Source: Paralichthys olivaceus (taxonomy: Eukaryota > Chordata > Actinopteri > Pleuronectiformes > Paralichthyidae). Taken from it: a stretch of DNA of 64,000 nucleotides. The stretch lies in NCBI RefSeq assembly GCF_024713975.1, contig NC_091097.1, positions 6,166,861 to 6,230,860 on the forward strand, given 5' to 3'. Position numbers and translations under genes: made by a program. Each line of letters opens with the position of its first letter. The stretch's first letter is position 1. Under the pieces are notes generated by a model. That model made no database searches. It saw only the letters and a list, made by a program, of their open reading frames with translations, and was not told where the DNA came from. Shown in pieces: positions 13,331-26,998 of the stretch.

Positions 13331-14579
13331 TTGTTGTTATGTTATTATAGAATCAAATGACAAATTAAAACCAAATTTGCCACAAAAATAATACTTGAAC
13401 AATCAGCAATGTGATAAGAACTACAGAAAATAACAGAAACCATCTTTAAGAAAATGTTGGCAGGGACTCTTTGGTTTGGCTGATGTCCCATCTGCTGATA
13501 TGGGGGAGGCAGGATTTATTACCTATGCTGCAGCCAACCACCAGGGGCAGATGAAAATGATTTGCCCTTACATTTGGAGAGCTGTGGTTCAGACCCTGAT
13601 TTGACAGGGGCCATCCTGTGTGGAGTGTGCATGTTATGTGCTCTCGGGTACTTCAATGTCAGCAGCCCTAATGGATAGGTGCTATGGATAATACAGGGAT
13701 CTTAGTTTGTTCCCTCATAGCTCACTTCATAGTGTTCCCTATTTCAAAACAACCAGATTCACTGTCCTGTATTGAATCACAAATGCATATACATCATACA
13801 GTATGTGAAAATCTGATAAAATGGTTGGAGGGCCTCAGCAGCTGCAGCAGCACACCTGCTGCACATGCACATTGCACCTCTGCATGTCTGTCCGCCAGTG
13901 CACGTCTCTGCGCAGAGCCATCAAAGTGAGATGGGGTTTCACATCTGCCCACAATAACACAAGTGCCAGACGTCCAGACTGGCTGCTTGCATGACTGGCT
14001 GACATCATTTCTGGCCCTTGCTTCTGTTTGCACTGCAGCCTGAATCAGCCCAAACAGAACGACAGACAAACAGACAGACAGACGGATGGATGGAAAGACA
14101 CAGCAGTTCTAAAAATGTGAAGATCACACAAACACAAAGATGCCACCATTTATCTAACTTATTTTTATGATAATTGTTTGAAATCAACCAAAATCTAAAT
14201 GCACAATACAAATTAACTTTGAGGTTAAACAGTCACTGCAGCAGTGGAAATAATAAACTCCCGAACCCTTCAATCTGCAGAAGTAAATCCTGATAATCCA
14301 AGTTCCCTCAAAGCAGAGTGTTTACTCACAGCAACACTGCCCCATCTGGTGGATTGTTTGTATTCAAATAAAAGGGCATGTTCAGTTGTTTTCAAAATAC
14401 AAATTATACTATTTCACAAGTAATGACAGGTTGTAACTCTGATTAACCAACAAATTAAGTCATCGAACAGTGGTGGAGCAAGTACTCAACATTTGTAACA
14501 AATGTAACAAAAGGTGTCCCTTTTTTTAAGGCAGAGCAAACGTAACTAAAAGAAATCCTCAAAAACTCAAAAGATGCTC

Positions 14580-14880
14580 TCAGGCAAAACAGGGGAGCAG
14601 CACAGGGAAAGACAGGGATGAACAGCGAAGCACACAGGAGAAACATAGGGTGGAACACAGAGGAACACAGAAGGGAATACGAGAGGAACACAGGGTGAAA
14701 CATAGAAAGAGGAACACAGGGATGAACAGCGAAGCACACAGGGTGGAACACAGAGATGAACACAGCGAGGGAAAAGGAGGGGTACACAGGAGAGGGACGC
14801 AGAGAGTGATACACAGAGTGGGACACAGAAAGGAGCAGAGTGGGACACAAGCGAGGGACACAGAGGGGACAGGGAGCAAA
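14580..14880. repeat. Degenerate minisatellite (ACACAGxGxGGGA-type)
   Basis: Imperfect tandem copies built from 'gaacacag', 'gatgaacagcgaagcacaca' and 'gggacacag' phrases fill about 300 bases. Several frames on both strands stay open only because the purine/CA repeat lacks stops; I do not treat them as genes. It ends about 110 bases from the 60-bp acidic-coding minisatellite. Confidence 0.8.
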
Positions 14881-14987
14881 CTTAAAACATGAATTCAAAA
14901 ACATAACAAAAACACAGTTTAAACTTGAACTGAAAACTCTTTATGAAAGAGGACAAAATACAATAAACATGAAATTCTCCTCATCAA

Positions 14988-15785
14988 GGTATTCAACTGC
15001 AAATTTTCTTCACTGGAGGTCATGTCGTCCTCATCATCAAGGTATTCAATTGCATCCTCGAAGTTTTCTTCATTGGAGGTCATGTCGTCCTCATCATTGA
15101 GGTATTCAACTGCATACTCAAAGTTCTCTTCACTGGAGGTCATGTCGTCCTCATCATTGAGGTATTCAACTGCATCCTCAAATTTTTCTTAACTGGAGGT
15201 CATGTCGTCCTCATCATCAAGCAATTCAACTGCATCCTCGAAGTTTTCTTCACTGGAGGTCATGTCATCCTCATCACTGAGGTATTCAACTGCATACTCG
15301 AAGTTTTCTTCTCTGGAGGTCATGTCGTCCTCATCACTGAGGTATTCAACTGCAAACTCGAAGTTTTCTTCTCTGGAGGTCATGTCATCCTCATCACTGA
15401 GGTATTCAACTGCATACTCGACGTTTTCTTCTCTGGAGGTCATGTCGTCCTCATCACTGAGGTATTCAACTGCAAACTCGAAGTTTTCTTCTCTGGAGGT
15501 CATGTCATCCTCATCACTGAGGTATTCAACTGCATACTCGACGTTTTCTTCTCTGGAGGTCATGTCGTCCTCATCATTGAGGTATTCAACTGCATCCTCG
15601 AATACTTCTTCCCTGGAGGTCATGTCGTCCTCATCATCAAGGTATTCAACTGCATTCTCGAATTTTTCTTCACGGGAGGTGTCGTCCTCATCATCAAGGT
15701 ATTCAACTGCATCCTCTAATATTTCTTCACTGGAGCTGTCGTAGTCATCATCAATGTATTCAACTGCATCCTCGAATATTTCTTC
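14988..15785 (-). repeat. 60-bp minisatellite encoding a 20-residue acidic repeat
   Basis: About 13 tandem units of 60 bp (a few slightly shorter), with the phrase 'gaggtcatgtcgtcctcatc' recurring at 60-base steps. On the minus strand they read EENFEYAVEYLSDEDDMTSR and variants, and unit length stays a multiple of three. In the centre two unit types alternate (ENVEYAVEYL and ENFEFAVEYL), giving a 120-bp higher-order repeat. The same 20-residue motif, more diverged, occurs four times in the last exon of the MAST-like kinase gene at 18.1-18.3 kb, so this looks like an expanded copy of that coding block. Confidence 0.85.
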
Positions 15786-15857
15786 AGCCAGCTCAAGCTG
15801 CTGTATGAACCAAATGGTGTTGGTGCCATCAGGCAGCATAAGGTCTTGGTGGCCCAT
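15189..15857 (-). pseudogene. Rearranged partial copy: MAST-like first exon joined to acidic repeats
   Basis: A 222-codon frame starts MGHQDLMLPDGTNTIW, clearly a relative of the kinase gene's first exon (MCHQDIMLPHGTNTMQ at 21471). It reaches LELAEE and then runs straight into the 20-residue acidic repeats instead of the helical pre-kinase segment. Its upstream flank (15858-16600) matches the flank of the kinase's first exon (21472-21915 and 22740-23370). No kinase exons follow. I read it as a rearranged duplicate that may or may not be transcribed. The open frame is long, but repeats with triplet-multiple units keep frames open without selection. Confidence 0.55.
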
Positions 15858-16610
15858 TTGGGTTGAGTTTTCACAATAACAATAATAAGAAAGTATATTT
15901 GATTCTTCAAACTCTCGTATGTAAGTGCTTAGTAAACGTCTGTCTTAATATAAAGTAATAAGATCAAGGGCATCATGGTCAAAGGTGAAGATCTTAGGAC
16001 CTATGCTTTGATATGAAGAAGACAGTAGATGGCAGTAATGCTTTCAACCCCACCAATAAACGTATACTATTTTCTGGGAGTGTCATCTCAACAACATGGA
16101 GATTAAAACTACCTAGATTTTTAGTGTACGTCACACGGTGTGACCGTGGCGTGGTGTCAAAGTTTGATGACCCAAAAAAAAGGGATTTATTTTAACTCCT
16201 CTGTGCATTATCCAATCAGCCCCAAAATTCTGTCACATTATCAGAGTCCAGGCCTGAACAGCTCCACATGTCAATATTAACTCAGGGTCATAGCACCACC
16301 TATACTGATTCACTGTGAAAAGGAAGATTATTTTTTTTTAACTCAACTGTGCATTGTCCAATCAGCACCATAATTAAAACCTAAGATCAAAGTCTCAGCC
16401 TAAACAGCTCCCTTAGTCAAAACTAAAGAGGGTCATAGCACCACCAACTGATTTGCCACGATTTTTTTACTTCAGGCTGGCTTCATCAGAGCCCCGACCT
16501 GAACAGATCTATTAGTCTGTATGTAGTGATAACGCCACCTACTGCCCACAGGAAATAAGCCTCATTTTACAAGTTAAATTAAATTTACATACATTTGAAT
16601 TTCCTTTTTG
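15858..16610. repeat. Duplicated flank, copy A (no LTR insertion)
   Basis: This stretch matches 21472-21915 and then 22740-23370 in order: the 'tatatttgattcttca' start, 'gaagatcttaggacctat', 'gtgtacgtcacacggtgtga', 'aggcctgaacagctcc' and 'gggtcatagc'. It lacks two insertions present in the other copy (about 21920-22735 and 22790-23192), so it preserves the older arrangement. Confidence 0.75.
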
Positions 16611-17454
16611 TCTCACTGTCTTTCCTTTGACTATTGTTTGTTTTCAAATTCAGAATTAACTCTCAACCCTCAATTTTCTTATTTAGACACTGTTTTGTTA
16701 AGTAAGTGCTTTCTTTTCTATCATTGGGTATTAACAAAATATATTCAAGTCCATTATTTGACTTAATAATGAGACAAAGACTGTCTTTGACACGTTTACT
16801 CTGCAGCAGACGAGATCCACACTGACTGTTGGTATTGGAATAGTTTCTTTTTTTTTGCTCTTGTTGCAAAATGTTACTCAGGTGCTAAGGATCTACTTTA
16901 GCCTTCATGAAAAAAGGACAGTTGCTTCAGCAAAGGTTTTTTTTTATAGGGGTAACAGGGAAAACATAAGTAATAATACATTAGTATTTGGTTGATATCG
17001 AGACTAATCAGCTGGAGAAGGACTATTTTGATGCTTTTGATTCACATTTCACAACCGCCTTTATCTTTGACCGGCTCACGGTTAAACAAAGTGTGGAGGA
17101 AGGTGTGTCTGTGTGTATGTTGTGACATTAAAGCGACACAACTGTGCCAAATTATAGCTGAATTTGAAGATGGGTGCAGTCAGATTCATGAGCAGTGAGT
17201 CATGTGATAATGTAGAATAGACCGCAGCGAAGTTGTAAAAAGTCAACATGTAGGCAAGTGTCATATCACATGAGGATCTCCAGTGTTCTCAATGTCTTTA
17301 ATTGTTTTATGGTTTTTGGTCTTTTTTTTGACATTTTAACAGTTTATGCTAGGTTTAATTGAAGTGCACATAAGAAGTATGTCTATCAATACAGCCATAG
17401 GAGAAAGTGAGTGATGGAGGTATGGTGAAACTTTCTGGTTCTTCCTGACTTTTC

Positions 17455-17872
17455 TTATTCCGCTTCTTGTCTCCTTTGCCCATCCCCTGTCTCCTCATTG
17501 TCTCATCATGTCCTTTAATGGAGGTCATGTCTTAGATTCAACTACTCTCTGACCTGTCTTTTGTGCCTCATAAGCTCCACAGATCTGGACAAAACATTGG
17601 AATGGAGAGCAGTTGATTATTCTACAACACCAAATCCTTATTTCATCGTCTTTGCTACTTTAAAATTTTTACCATCACACAATTTTAGGTGTGGATGAAG
17701 AAAGAGAAAGTAGTTTTATCCTGACAGCCCTAAAAAAAAATTCATTTTATACAATCGAATTCAAGAGTTTTCATACATGAAATTTAAGTCCACGAACCAC
17801 CCGTAGTCACAAACTACTTCTAAATCTGTATTGTTCAGTAGTATAGTAATGACAAGAGAAATGACAATGTGG
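17455..17872 (-). pseudogene. Fragment of a duplicated MAST-like kinase (P-loop exon remnant)
   Basis: The segment 17563-17650 matches 20753-20845, the splice acceptor and first codons of the kinase exon SVELVRHKK. 17670-17872 matches 21080-21275, the sequence just downstream of the first coding exon. The intervening exon carrying TRSAYSPPVRK is absent, and no later kinase exons follow, so this is the broken end of a tandem copy. Its neighbour at 17873-18316 has become (or serves as) the last exon of the intact kinase gene. Confidence 0.6.
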
Positions 17873-21471
<3,599 letters not shown>

Positions 21472-21919
21472 TTGGGTTGAATTTTCACAATAACAATAAT
21501 AAGAAAGTATATTTGATTCTTCAGACTCTCGTATGCAAGTGCTTTAGTAAACGTCTGTCTTAATATAAAGTAATAGGATCAATGGCATGATCAAAGGTGA
21601 AGATCTTAGGACCTATACTTTGAGATGAAGACAGTAGATGGCAGTAATGCTTTCTATTCACCACTGAACGTTTATGATTTTCTGGGAGTCTCATCTCAAC
21701 AACATGGAGATTTAAACTACCTAGATTTTTAGTGTACGTCACACGGTGTGACCGTGGCGTGGTGTCAAAGTTTGATGACTCGCCAAAAAAAAGGGATTTA
21801 TTATAACTCCTCTGTGCATTATCCAATCAGCTCAAAATGCTGTCACATGATCAGAGTCCAGGCCTGAACAGCTCCATATGTGCATTGTCCATTGTCGGCA
21901 CCATAATTAAAACCTATTC

Positions 21920-22735
21920 AATTCTATTCTATTTAATTCAATTCAATTTTATTTGTATAGTGCCAAATCATAATATACATTATCTCAAGGCACTTTACAT
22001 AGAAGGTCAAGACCTTAAAATTGTATTAAATATAGAGGAACCCAACAGTTCCCACAATGAGCAGCACTTTGGCGACTGTGGAGGAAAAACTCCCTCATTA
22101 ACAGGGTGAAACCTCTGGCAGAAATAGGCTCAATGTGGGCGGTCATCTGCCTCAACCGGTTGGAGTGAGCAAAGAAAAAGGGGAGGAGAGGAGAGATGGT
22201 TGGAAAAGAGGGGAGAGAATGATAGTGGGGAGAGGGAGGAGGGGAGAGAGAGAGACGAGAGAGACCTGGAACACTTGAGCACCATCAGGTATCAGATCTG
22301 ACTAGTTAAAATGTAAACAATAACAGCGTAAAGGTTTATTAATTATTATCGATAAAAGGAACAATTCATATAATAATTAAATACTGAAATATTGTAATTA
22401 ATAATCGTAATAATGATAGTACTTGTTTTCCTGACGTTCCTGGGTCAGAGATATCTGAAATGAGAGAGAAAAAGAGAGAGAGGGACTATGGGAATACAAA
22501 GTGACATAGTCATTGACATGTATTAAAATAAATAAATGAGTGTGGGGGGGCAGAGAGAGAGAGAGAAGGGGAGAAGTGCTCAGTGAATGATGGGAGTTCC
22601 CCCAGAAGTCTACACCTATAGCAGCATAACTAAGGGATGGTTCAGGACTCACCTGATCCAGCCCTCACTATAGGATTTATCAAAAAGGAACGTTTTAAGT
22701 TTAACTTTAAATGCCGAGATGTCTGCCTCCCGAAA
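21920..22735. mobile_element. Non-autonomous interspersed repeat inserted in duplicated flank
   Basis: Begins with 'caattcaattttatttgtat' and the phrase 'gtgccaaatcat', followed by 'ctcaaggcactttaca' and 'ggaggaaaaactccct'. These phrases recur in many fish genomes in a short non-coding element. It interrupts a sequence that is continuous in the copy at 16.3 kb. It contains GA-rich low-complexity tracts at about 22170-22270 and 22550-22575. The exact ends are unclear. Confidence 0.55.
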
Positions 22736-22789
22736 GTCTAGGCCTGAACAGCTCCATATGTCAATATTAACTCAGGGTCATAGCGCCAC

Positions 22790-23192
22790 TGTTACAACTC
22801 TGATTTTGTCCAGGAGAAAAGGGAAGCAACACAGTGCCCATGGTGTCTGGCAACACAGCCTTTTATTGTTAAAGTGCTAAATATTTGCATAAACAACAAT
22901 GAACAAAATTCAGGCACAGATGGTAACAGGTGGAGGGTGACACCAACTCATAAAATGAACCAAAAACAAGCCCTCTTCCTAATCTTAGTCCCTACACCTC
23001 TGACTGACAGTTTCAAAACAAAGAAAAACAGCCTAACGAACTGAACCTTCCACCAGTCTTTCATTAACGACCAAAACACAATCAGGCCATCACCCATAAA
23101 GACGAGGTGAAGGATTCCTTCACCTGTGGGTAAATAAGAGAGACTCCCCCAACTCTTAATCGGTACCAAGGAAAACGCAGAACGCCGTAACA
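22790..23192 (-). mobile_element. Solo LTR with 5-bp target duplication
   Basis: A 403-bp block begins TGTTAC and ends GTAACA (inverted TG...CA ends) and is flanked on both sides by the 5-base duplication GCCAC (22785-22789 and 23193-23197). The paralogous flank at about 16.3 kb has the uninterrupted site. On the minus strand an AATAAA signal lies towards the far end, suggesting minus orientation. There is no internal coding region, so this is a lone terminal repeat, fossil only. A 5-bp duplication fits Gypsy-type or retrovirus-like elements. It is younger than the local duplication. Confidence 0.7.
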
Positions 23193-23674
23193 GCCACCTA
23201 CTGATTCGCCATGAAACAGGAAGTTATTTTTAACAGTGGAGTTAAAAATAATCCCAAATTGCTTAATCAGAGCCCTGACCTGAACAGATCTTTTAGTCTG
23301 TTTGTAGTGATTGTGATAGCGGCAACTTCTGTCAACAGGAAGTAGGCCTCGATTTACAACTACTTATTATTACTACATTAATTCGATTTACATTGAATTT
23401 TCCCAAGATTAGTGGGTGTGGTTCGATGTTGCGTGACGGACGCAGAAAGTGAAGAGTTTATCCTTCCCTTAGTGCACAAAATGCATGCAACACGGAGCCA
23501 TTTCACCCGGTCCCCATCTGCCCTCCCCGGCGGTCACATCAGGTCCCGAGTTTGCAAGTGCTCAGGTCCACACAATGCTGCTTAGCAGCCCTAGTTGATA
23601 TAGAATTTAGAAAATTAAACGATTTCTTTAAAATACAAATCTTTTCTATATTTTTATTTCTGTAAAATAAACAT

Positions 23675-23885
23675 AATGGTCTGTATTTATATAGTGCTTT
23701 TCTAATCTTGATGAAAACTCAAGCGCATTACAGTATAGTTTTTTAATCCATTCATACAGTGCATCTATGGGCAGCACTTATCTTGCCCAAGGACACTTTG
23801 GCATGCAGATGGGGAAGACTGGGATTGAACGGGTTGGACGGCAACCGCTTTACCTCTTTACCCCTCAGCCATAGCCGCCCCGGCT
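23675..23885 (+). repeat. Short dispersed teleost repeat
   Basis: Non-coding block with 'tatttatatagtgcttttct', 'catctatgggcagcact', 'gcccaaggacactttggcat' and 'cagccatagccgcccc', a phrase order I recognise as a common fish interspersed repeat. No terminal repeats were identified. Confidence 0.5.
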
Positions 23886-24244
23886 AAACAGCCAACATAA
23901 ACATCAGTGAAAGCCTCATATTTGCCAATCTTATCAGTGTAATGTTTTGACCCAGAGGGCCACCATATATCAGTGTTATGGTTGACAAATAAATTCAAAA
24001 ATGCAAAACAAAAAATATATAATTTTGCATCTGTGCCCCACAACAGAGGACTGCCTGTCTGTCACTGCTGCTCCATAACTGAAACCAAAAGTGACTTCAG
24101 ACTCACTGACTATGCCAAACAGTGGCCATTAACAAGGTTCTATCAGCCCTCTGTCCTTTCTTTATCCTGTTAATGCAGGCTTGACGTCCTCCACAGCAGC
24201 AAAACACCTCCTCCCTCTCTTAGTCACACATCAGCCCGCCTTTT

Positions 24245-24419
24245 GCACTTGCCCAAATATAAACTGCTTCTTGGCATAGAGACAGATTGAAATAGGGAGG
24301 AGTCTGACACAGTGAGTTCAGCTCAGGACAGACTGAAGGACAAACAAGCGTAAAAAGGAGGATTGGACGGAAAAACAGGAGGGGATCAAAACACACACAA
24401 TATTACCAGCTGAGTAAAA
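24245..24419 (+). promoter_or_regulatory. Probable cox6a2 promoter and non-coding first exon
   Basis: A TATA-like 'aaatataaac' near 24256 is followed by a purine-rich stretch ending in a good donor (AAAA/GTAAGT, cut after 24419). The coding exon at 24744 starts immediately after an acceptor, so a 5' untranslated exon is required and this is the best candidate. A CAGCTG E-box lies at about 24408. Muscle control is an inference from the gene's known expression. Confidence 0.45.
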
Positions 24420-24743
24420 GTAAGTTCTCACTTGACTTTCTTGTATGAGTTTGGGAAGAGTTGTTACAACTCTTGATTCACAGCAACACCAGTAGGCCTC
24501 GCCGCAACCCTTAGATATAGATATTGTTCAACAAGTGCGTGCAGCTTCCTTTTACCCGACATTTCAGCTGTTGTGTTTTTGGCTCAGAGTAAAGCTCATC
24601 AAGGCTCCTGTAATATTCAAAATACATAAGCATGAACTAAGTTTTCTTTTACATGACATTAAAGTGTATTGTCACCATCCTGGTGTGATATTTTAAAGGG
24701 TATCTTCAACTCAAAGTGTTAATATTTCTTGTGTCCTCTACAG

Positions 24744-25427
24744 ATGTCTGTGTCTCCAGTGGCTGTGGCGGCTCGTCGTGCACTGGCTGCAGCGTCACAT
24801 GCAAGCCATGAGGGAAAAGGTCAGTGTGTCTTCACCGACTTGCTCGATCAAATGCAACCAAACTGGACAAAGCCTCCAGATCCAGAGCTGCAGCAGCTGC
24901 ACCGAGTCGTGTTTACTGTAGTTGTTTCCTTAAGTGAAATGGCTGCAGAGTTGGCAGCCAGCCTGCACAATCCTGCACTTTGGCACCAACCTATTTTATT
25001 ACCGATATGGGTTTTCATGAAGACACAGTCACTTTAATGTGTTTTTTGCTTTGTTCCAGTAGATACTGTCAGGCTGCGTTCTGCGCTTCAGCCAGCTTTC
25101 TTTTTTTTACAGCAAAGACCTGGAAGATCATGAGCTTTGTGCTGGCCTTGCCTGGTGTCGGTGTGTGCTGGCTCAATGCTCACATGAAGGGCCAGGCTCA
25201 TTCACATGAGCAGCCAGAATTTGTACCGTATCCCCACTTGCGTATCCGCACCAAGGTAAGTCCCGGCTGGCCCTCGCACTCTCACATTTTCAGCATGATT
25301 TACTCCTAGTAATAAGGAAATGATCTCTCCCCTCCAGAAATTTCCCTGGGGCGATGGAAACCACAGTCTGTTCCACAACCCTCACACTAATGCCCTGCCT
25401 GACGGCTACGAGAGCATCCATCACTGA
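24744..25427 (+). CDS. cox6a2: Cytochrome c oxidase subunit 6A2 (muscle/heart type)
   Basis: Three coding exons (24744-24819, 25113-25255, 25338-25427) give 102 residues. The mature part carries family hallmarks: [20 protein letters not shown] (the single inner-membrane helix), then [10 protein letters not shown] and [17 protein letters not shown] ending in YESIHH. The N-terminus, with alternating Ala/Arg ([18 protein letters not shown]), looks like a mitochondrial targeting sequence. COX6A is a nuclear-encoded regulatory subunit of respiratory complex IV. I choose the 6A2 form because the gene lies next to armc5, as in human 16p11.2, and because of the heart-type tail; 6A1 is the alternative. 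The start codon sits directly at the acceptor CTACAG/ATG. A polyadenylation signal (AATAAA) follows at 25561. Confidence 0.92.
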
Positions 25428-25507
25428 GGGGCAGCCGCATCCTGCTGCATACTTAAAAAGAAACTCCAGCCTGCAGTGTACTCGGCTTAATTATCCAGAC
25501 CAGGGGT

Positions 25508-25552
25508 CCAAGCAGTACCGCCATCAAGCAGTACCGCCATCAAGCAGTACAC
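25508..25552. repeat. 16-bp tandem repeat in cox6a2 3' UTR
   Basis: The unit 'aagcagtaccgccatc' is present 2.6 times, between the stop codon and the AATAAA of cox6a2. Confidence 0.8.
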
Positions 25553-26034
25553 CCAGACAGGAATAAAACTACTTTGTGCTATGTCTTAATGAGTCCTTTT
25601 TCATTATTTTAATTGAGAGTATTACTCAATTTAATTAACACTTAAGTGGTCTTAAATATGTTTCTGGGACAAGAATAATTTTACATTTCATTATACAGAC
25701 CATTTTCAACTATATCAGGTTTTACATTTGAATGCACCGCTTTTTCATTAGGCCCTTTTTGAAACTACCACTAGAGGTTGGCAAATTCAAAAATGTTCAC
25801 ATGAAGCATTTATGGGCTTTAAAGCATCAGGTTGCTTTAAGTATAACAAAATCCCATGAAAATACAGAAACCAAACAAATAGTCCTACAAATAGGGTATT
25901 CACGACTACTGCAATAAAGTAGTTGTCAACTATCCTCATAAAGTAGCCGACTAGTCCATTAATCATGGGAGATTATTAACACATTATTAACAATATTAAC
26001 ACCGATCGAGGCTGACATTGTGGTACACACAAAA

Positions 26035-26312
26035 TCATTAGCTCTGCCAAGGTTATGCAAATACTATTGGACAGATTACCACAAAATGTGGTGGAAGGAT
26101 ACAGTATGGGTCAGCAAAGAAAACATTACATTTTAGTGTTTGGTGGTCCAGATCAGGAGGTGGATCAAGGAATTACTTCTCACTTTCTTATTCATTGCAA
26201 GAACAGTTTGGTTGATTTCTCAGAGAAAAATTTAAATTAAAATCTGGAGATATTGAAATGTGGTAGCTTTCATAAGGGGACTGTTGGGCCTTTGTGGATG
26301 TATGCCAAGTTA
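26035..26312 (+). repeat. Dispersed teleost repeat family A, plus copy
   Basis: Same block order as the 11.53 kb copy: 'agctctgccaagg', 'gattaccacaaaatgtggtg', 'ttttagtgtttggtggtcca', 'gatttctcagagaaaaa' and 'ctgttgggcctttgtggatg'. Non-coding, between cox6a2 and armc5, which are convergent. Confidence 0.65.
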
Positions 26313-26383
26313 AAGCCAACAACTGTTATGACCAACTGATGTTCACTAAAGCCATGCAGTCAGCTTGCTGCCACCATTCAGTT

Positions 26384-26484
26384 TCCACACACTCAAACAA
26401 AAAGAAGCTCCACACACTCAAAAATTAAGAAGCTCCACACACTCAAACAATAAGAAACTCCACACACTCAAACAATAAGAAACA
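26384..26484. repeat. 25-bp minisatellite, four units
   Basis: Four near-identical units of 'ccacacactcaaacaa' plus 'taagaagct' run head to tail just past the family A repeat. No coding potential. Confidence 0.9.
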
Positions 26485-26998
26485 GAGAGCAAAGTGATGT
26501 TCCAACAATATATTCAGAGACATACATTTCTATGCAGCAGGTTTAAACCTATGCACTGTATATCTGCTTTTTTCCATATAATCTCTATGTACAAAATAAA
26601 CAACTGGCTCCTTATCAACCCTGACAATTCCAGTACTTCCAGCTAAATGACATTTATCAGATGCATTGTAGTCATGTGCTTAGACTTTGTCCAAAAAAAA
26701 AATTTTAAATTAAAAATAATCACAATACACATGTCATTAGAGGTTAATCTGTCACTGGTAAATTATAACAAAATGGTTTCATGCTGGCACAGGCTATACT
26801 TTATACCATTTATACAATAAAATTATGAAAATAAATCAAGGGTCAGTTCTTTTAATGCTGGAGAAATTCATACAGCATGTTCCTCAGATTAGTTCCTGCA
26901 CATGTACTATCATGTTATTTCATAAATTTAATACAATGATAACTTAAAAATAATTGTATATCAAGCCCCATTATATCTGTGGCCTATGAACTCCCTGC

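Larger units (their letters stand above)
7656..14450. other. Gene-poor intergenic region upstream of the elastin-like gene
   Basis: I find no convincing exon in this stretch. Its open frames are short, lack splice context and match no family I recognise. It contains dispersed-repeat fragments (8.1-8.3, 9.8-10.1, 11.5-11.9, 13.1-13.3 and 13.55-13.65 kb), a TG dinucleotide run at 11161-11188, and otherwise unremarkable AT-rich sequence. Any promoter or enhancer of the elastin-like gene would lie at its low-coordinate end. Confidence 0.6.

Noticed and set aside
14455-14904. 149-codon minus frame and two more overlapping frames of Cys/Pro/Ser/Leu
   Set aside because: They arise from the degenerate ACACAG minisatellite. 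Multiple frames are open at once, which is typical of repeats and not of a gene.
15202-15744. 180-codon plus-strand Ser-rich frame (SSLEVMSSSSLRYSTA repeats)
   Set aside because: It is the antisense of the acidic minisatellite. The minus-strand reading matches the kinase gene's last exon, so the plus frame is a shadow.
14988-15785. CRISPR-like array of regular repeats
   Set aside because: The units are contiguous 60-bp copies without unique spacers, in a vertebrate genome. It is a minisatellite.
22948-23169. 73-codon minus frame inside the 22.8-23.2 kb block
   Set aside because: It lies within a solo LTR, has no homology I recognise and is short enough for chance.
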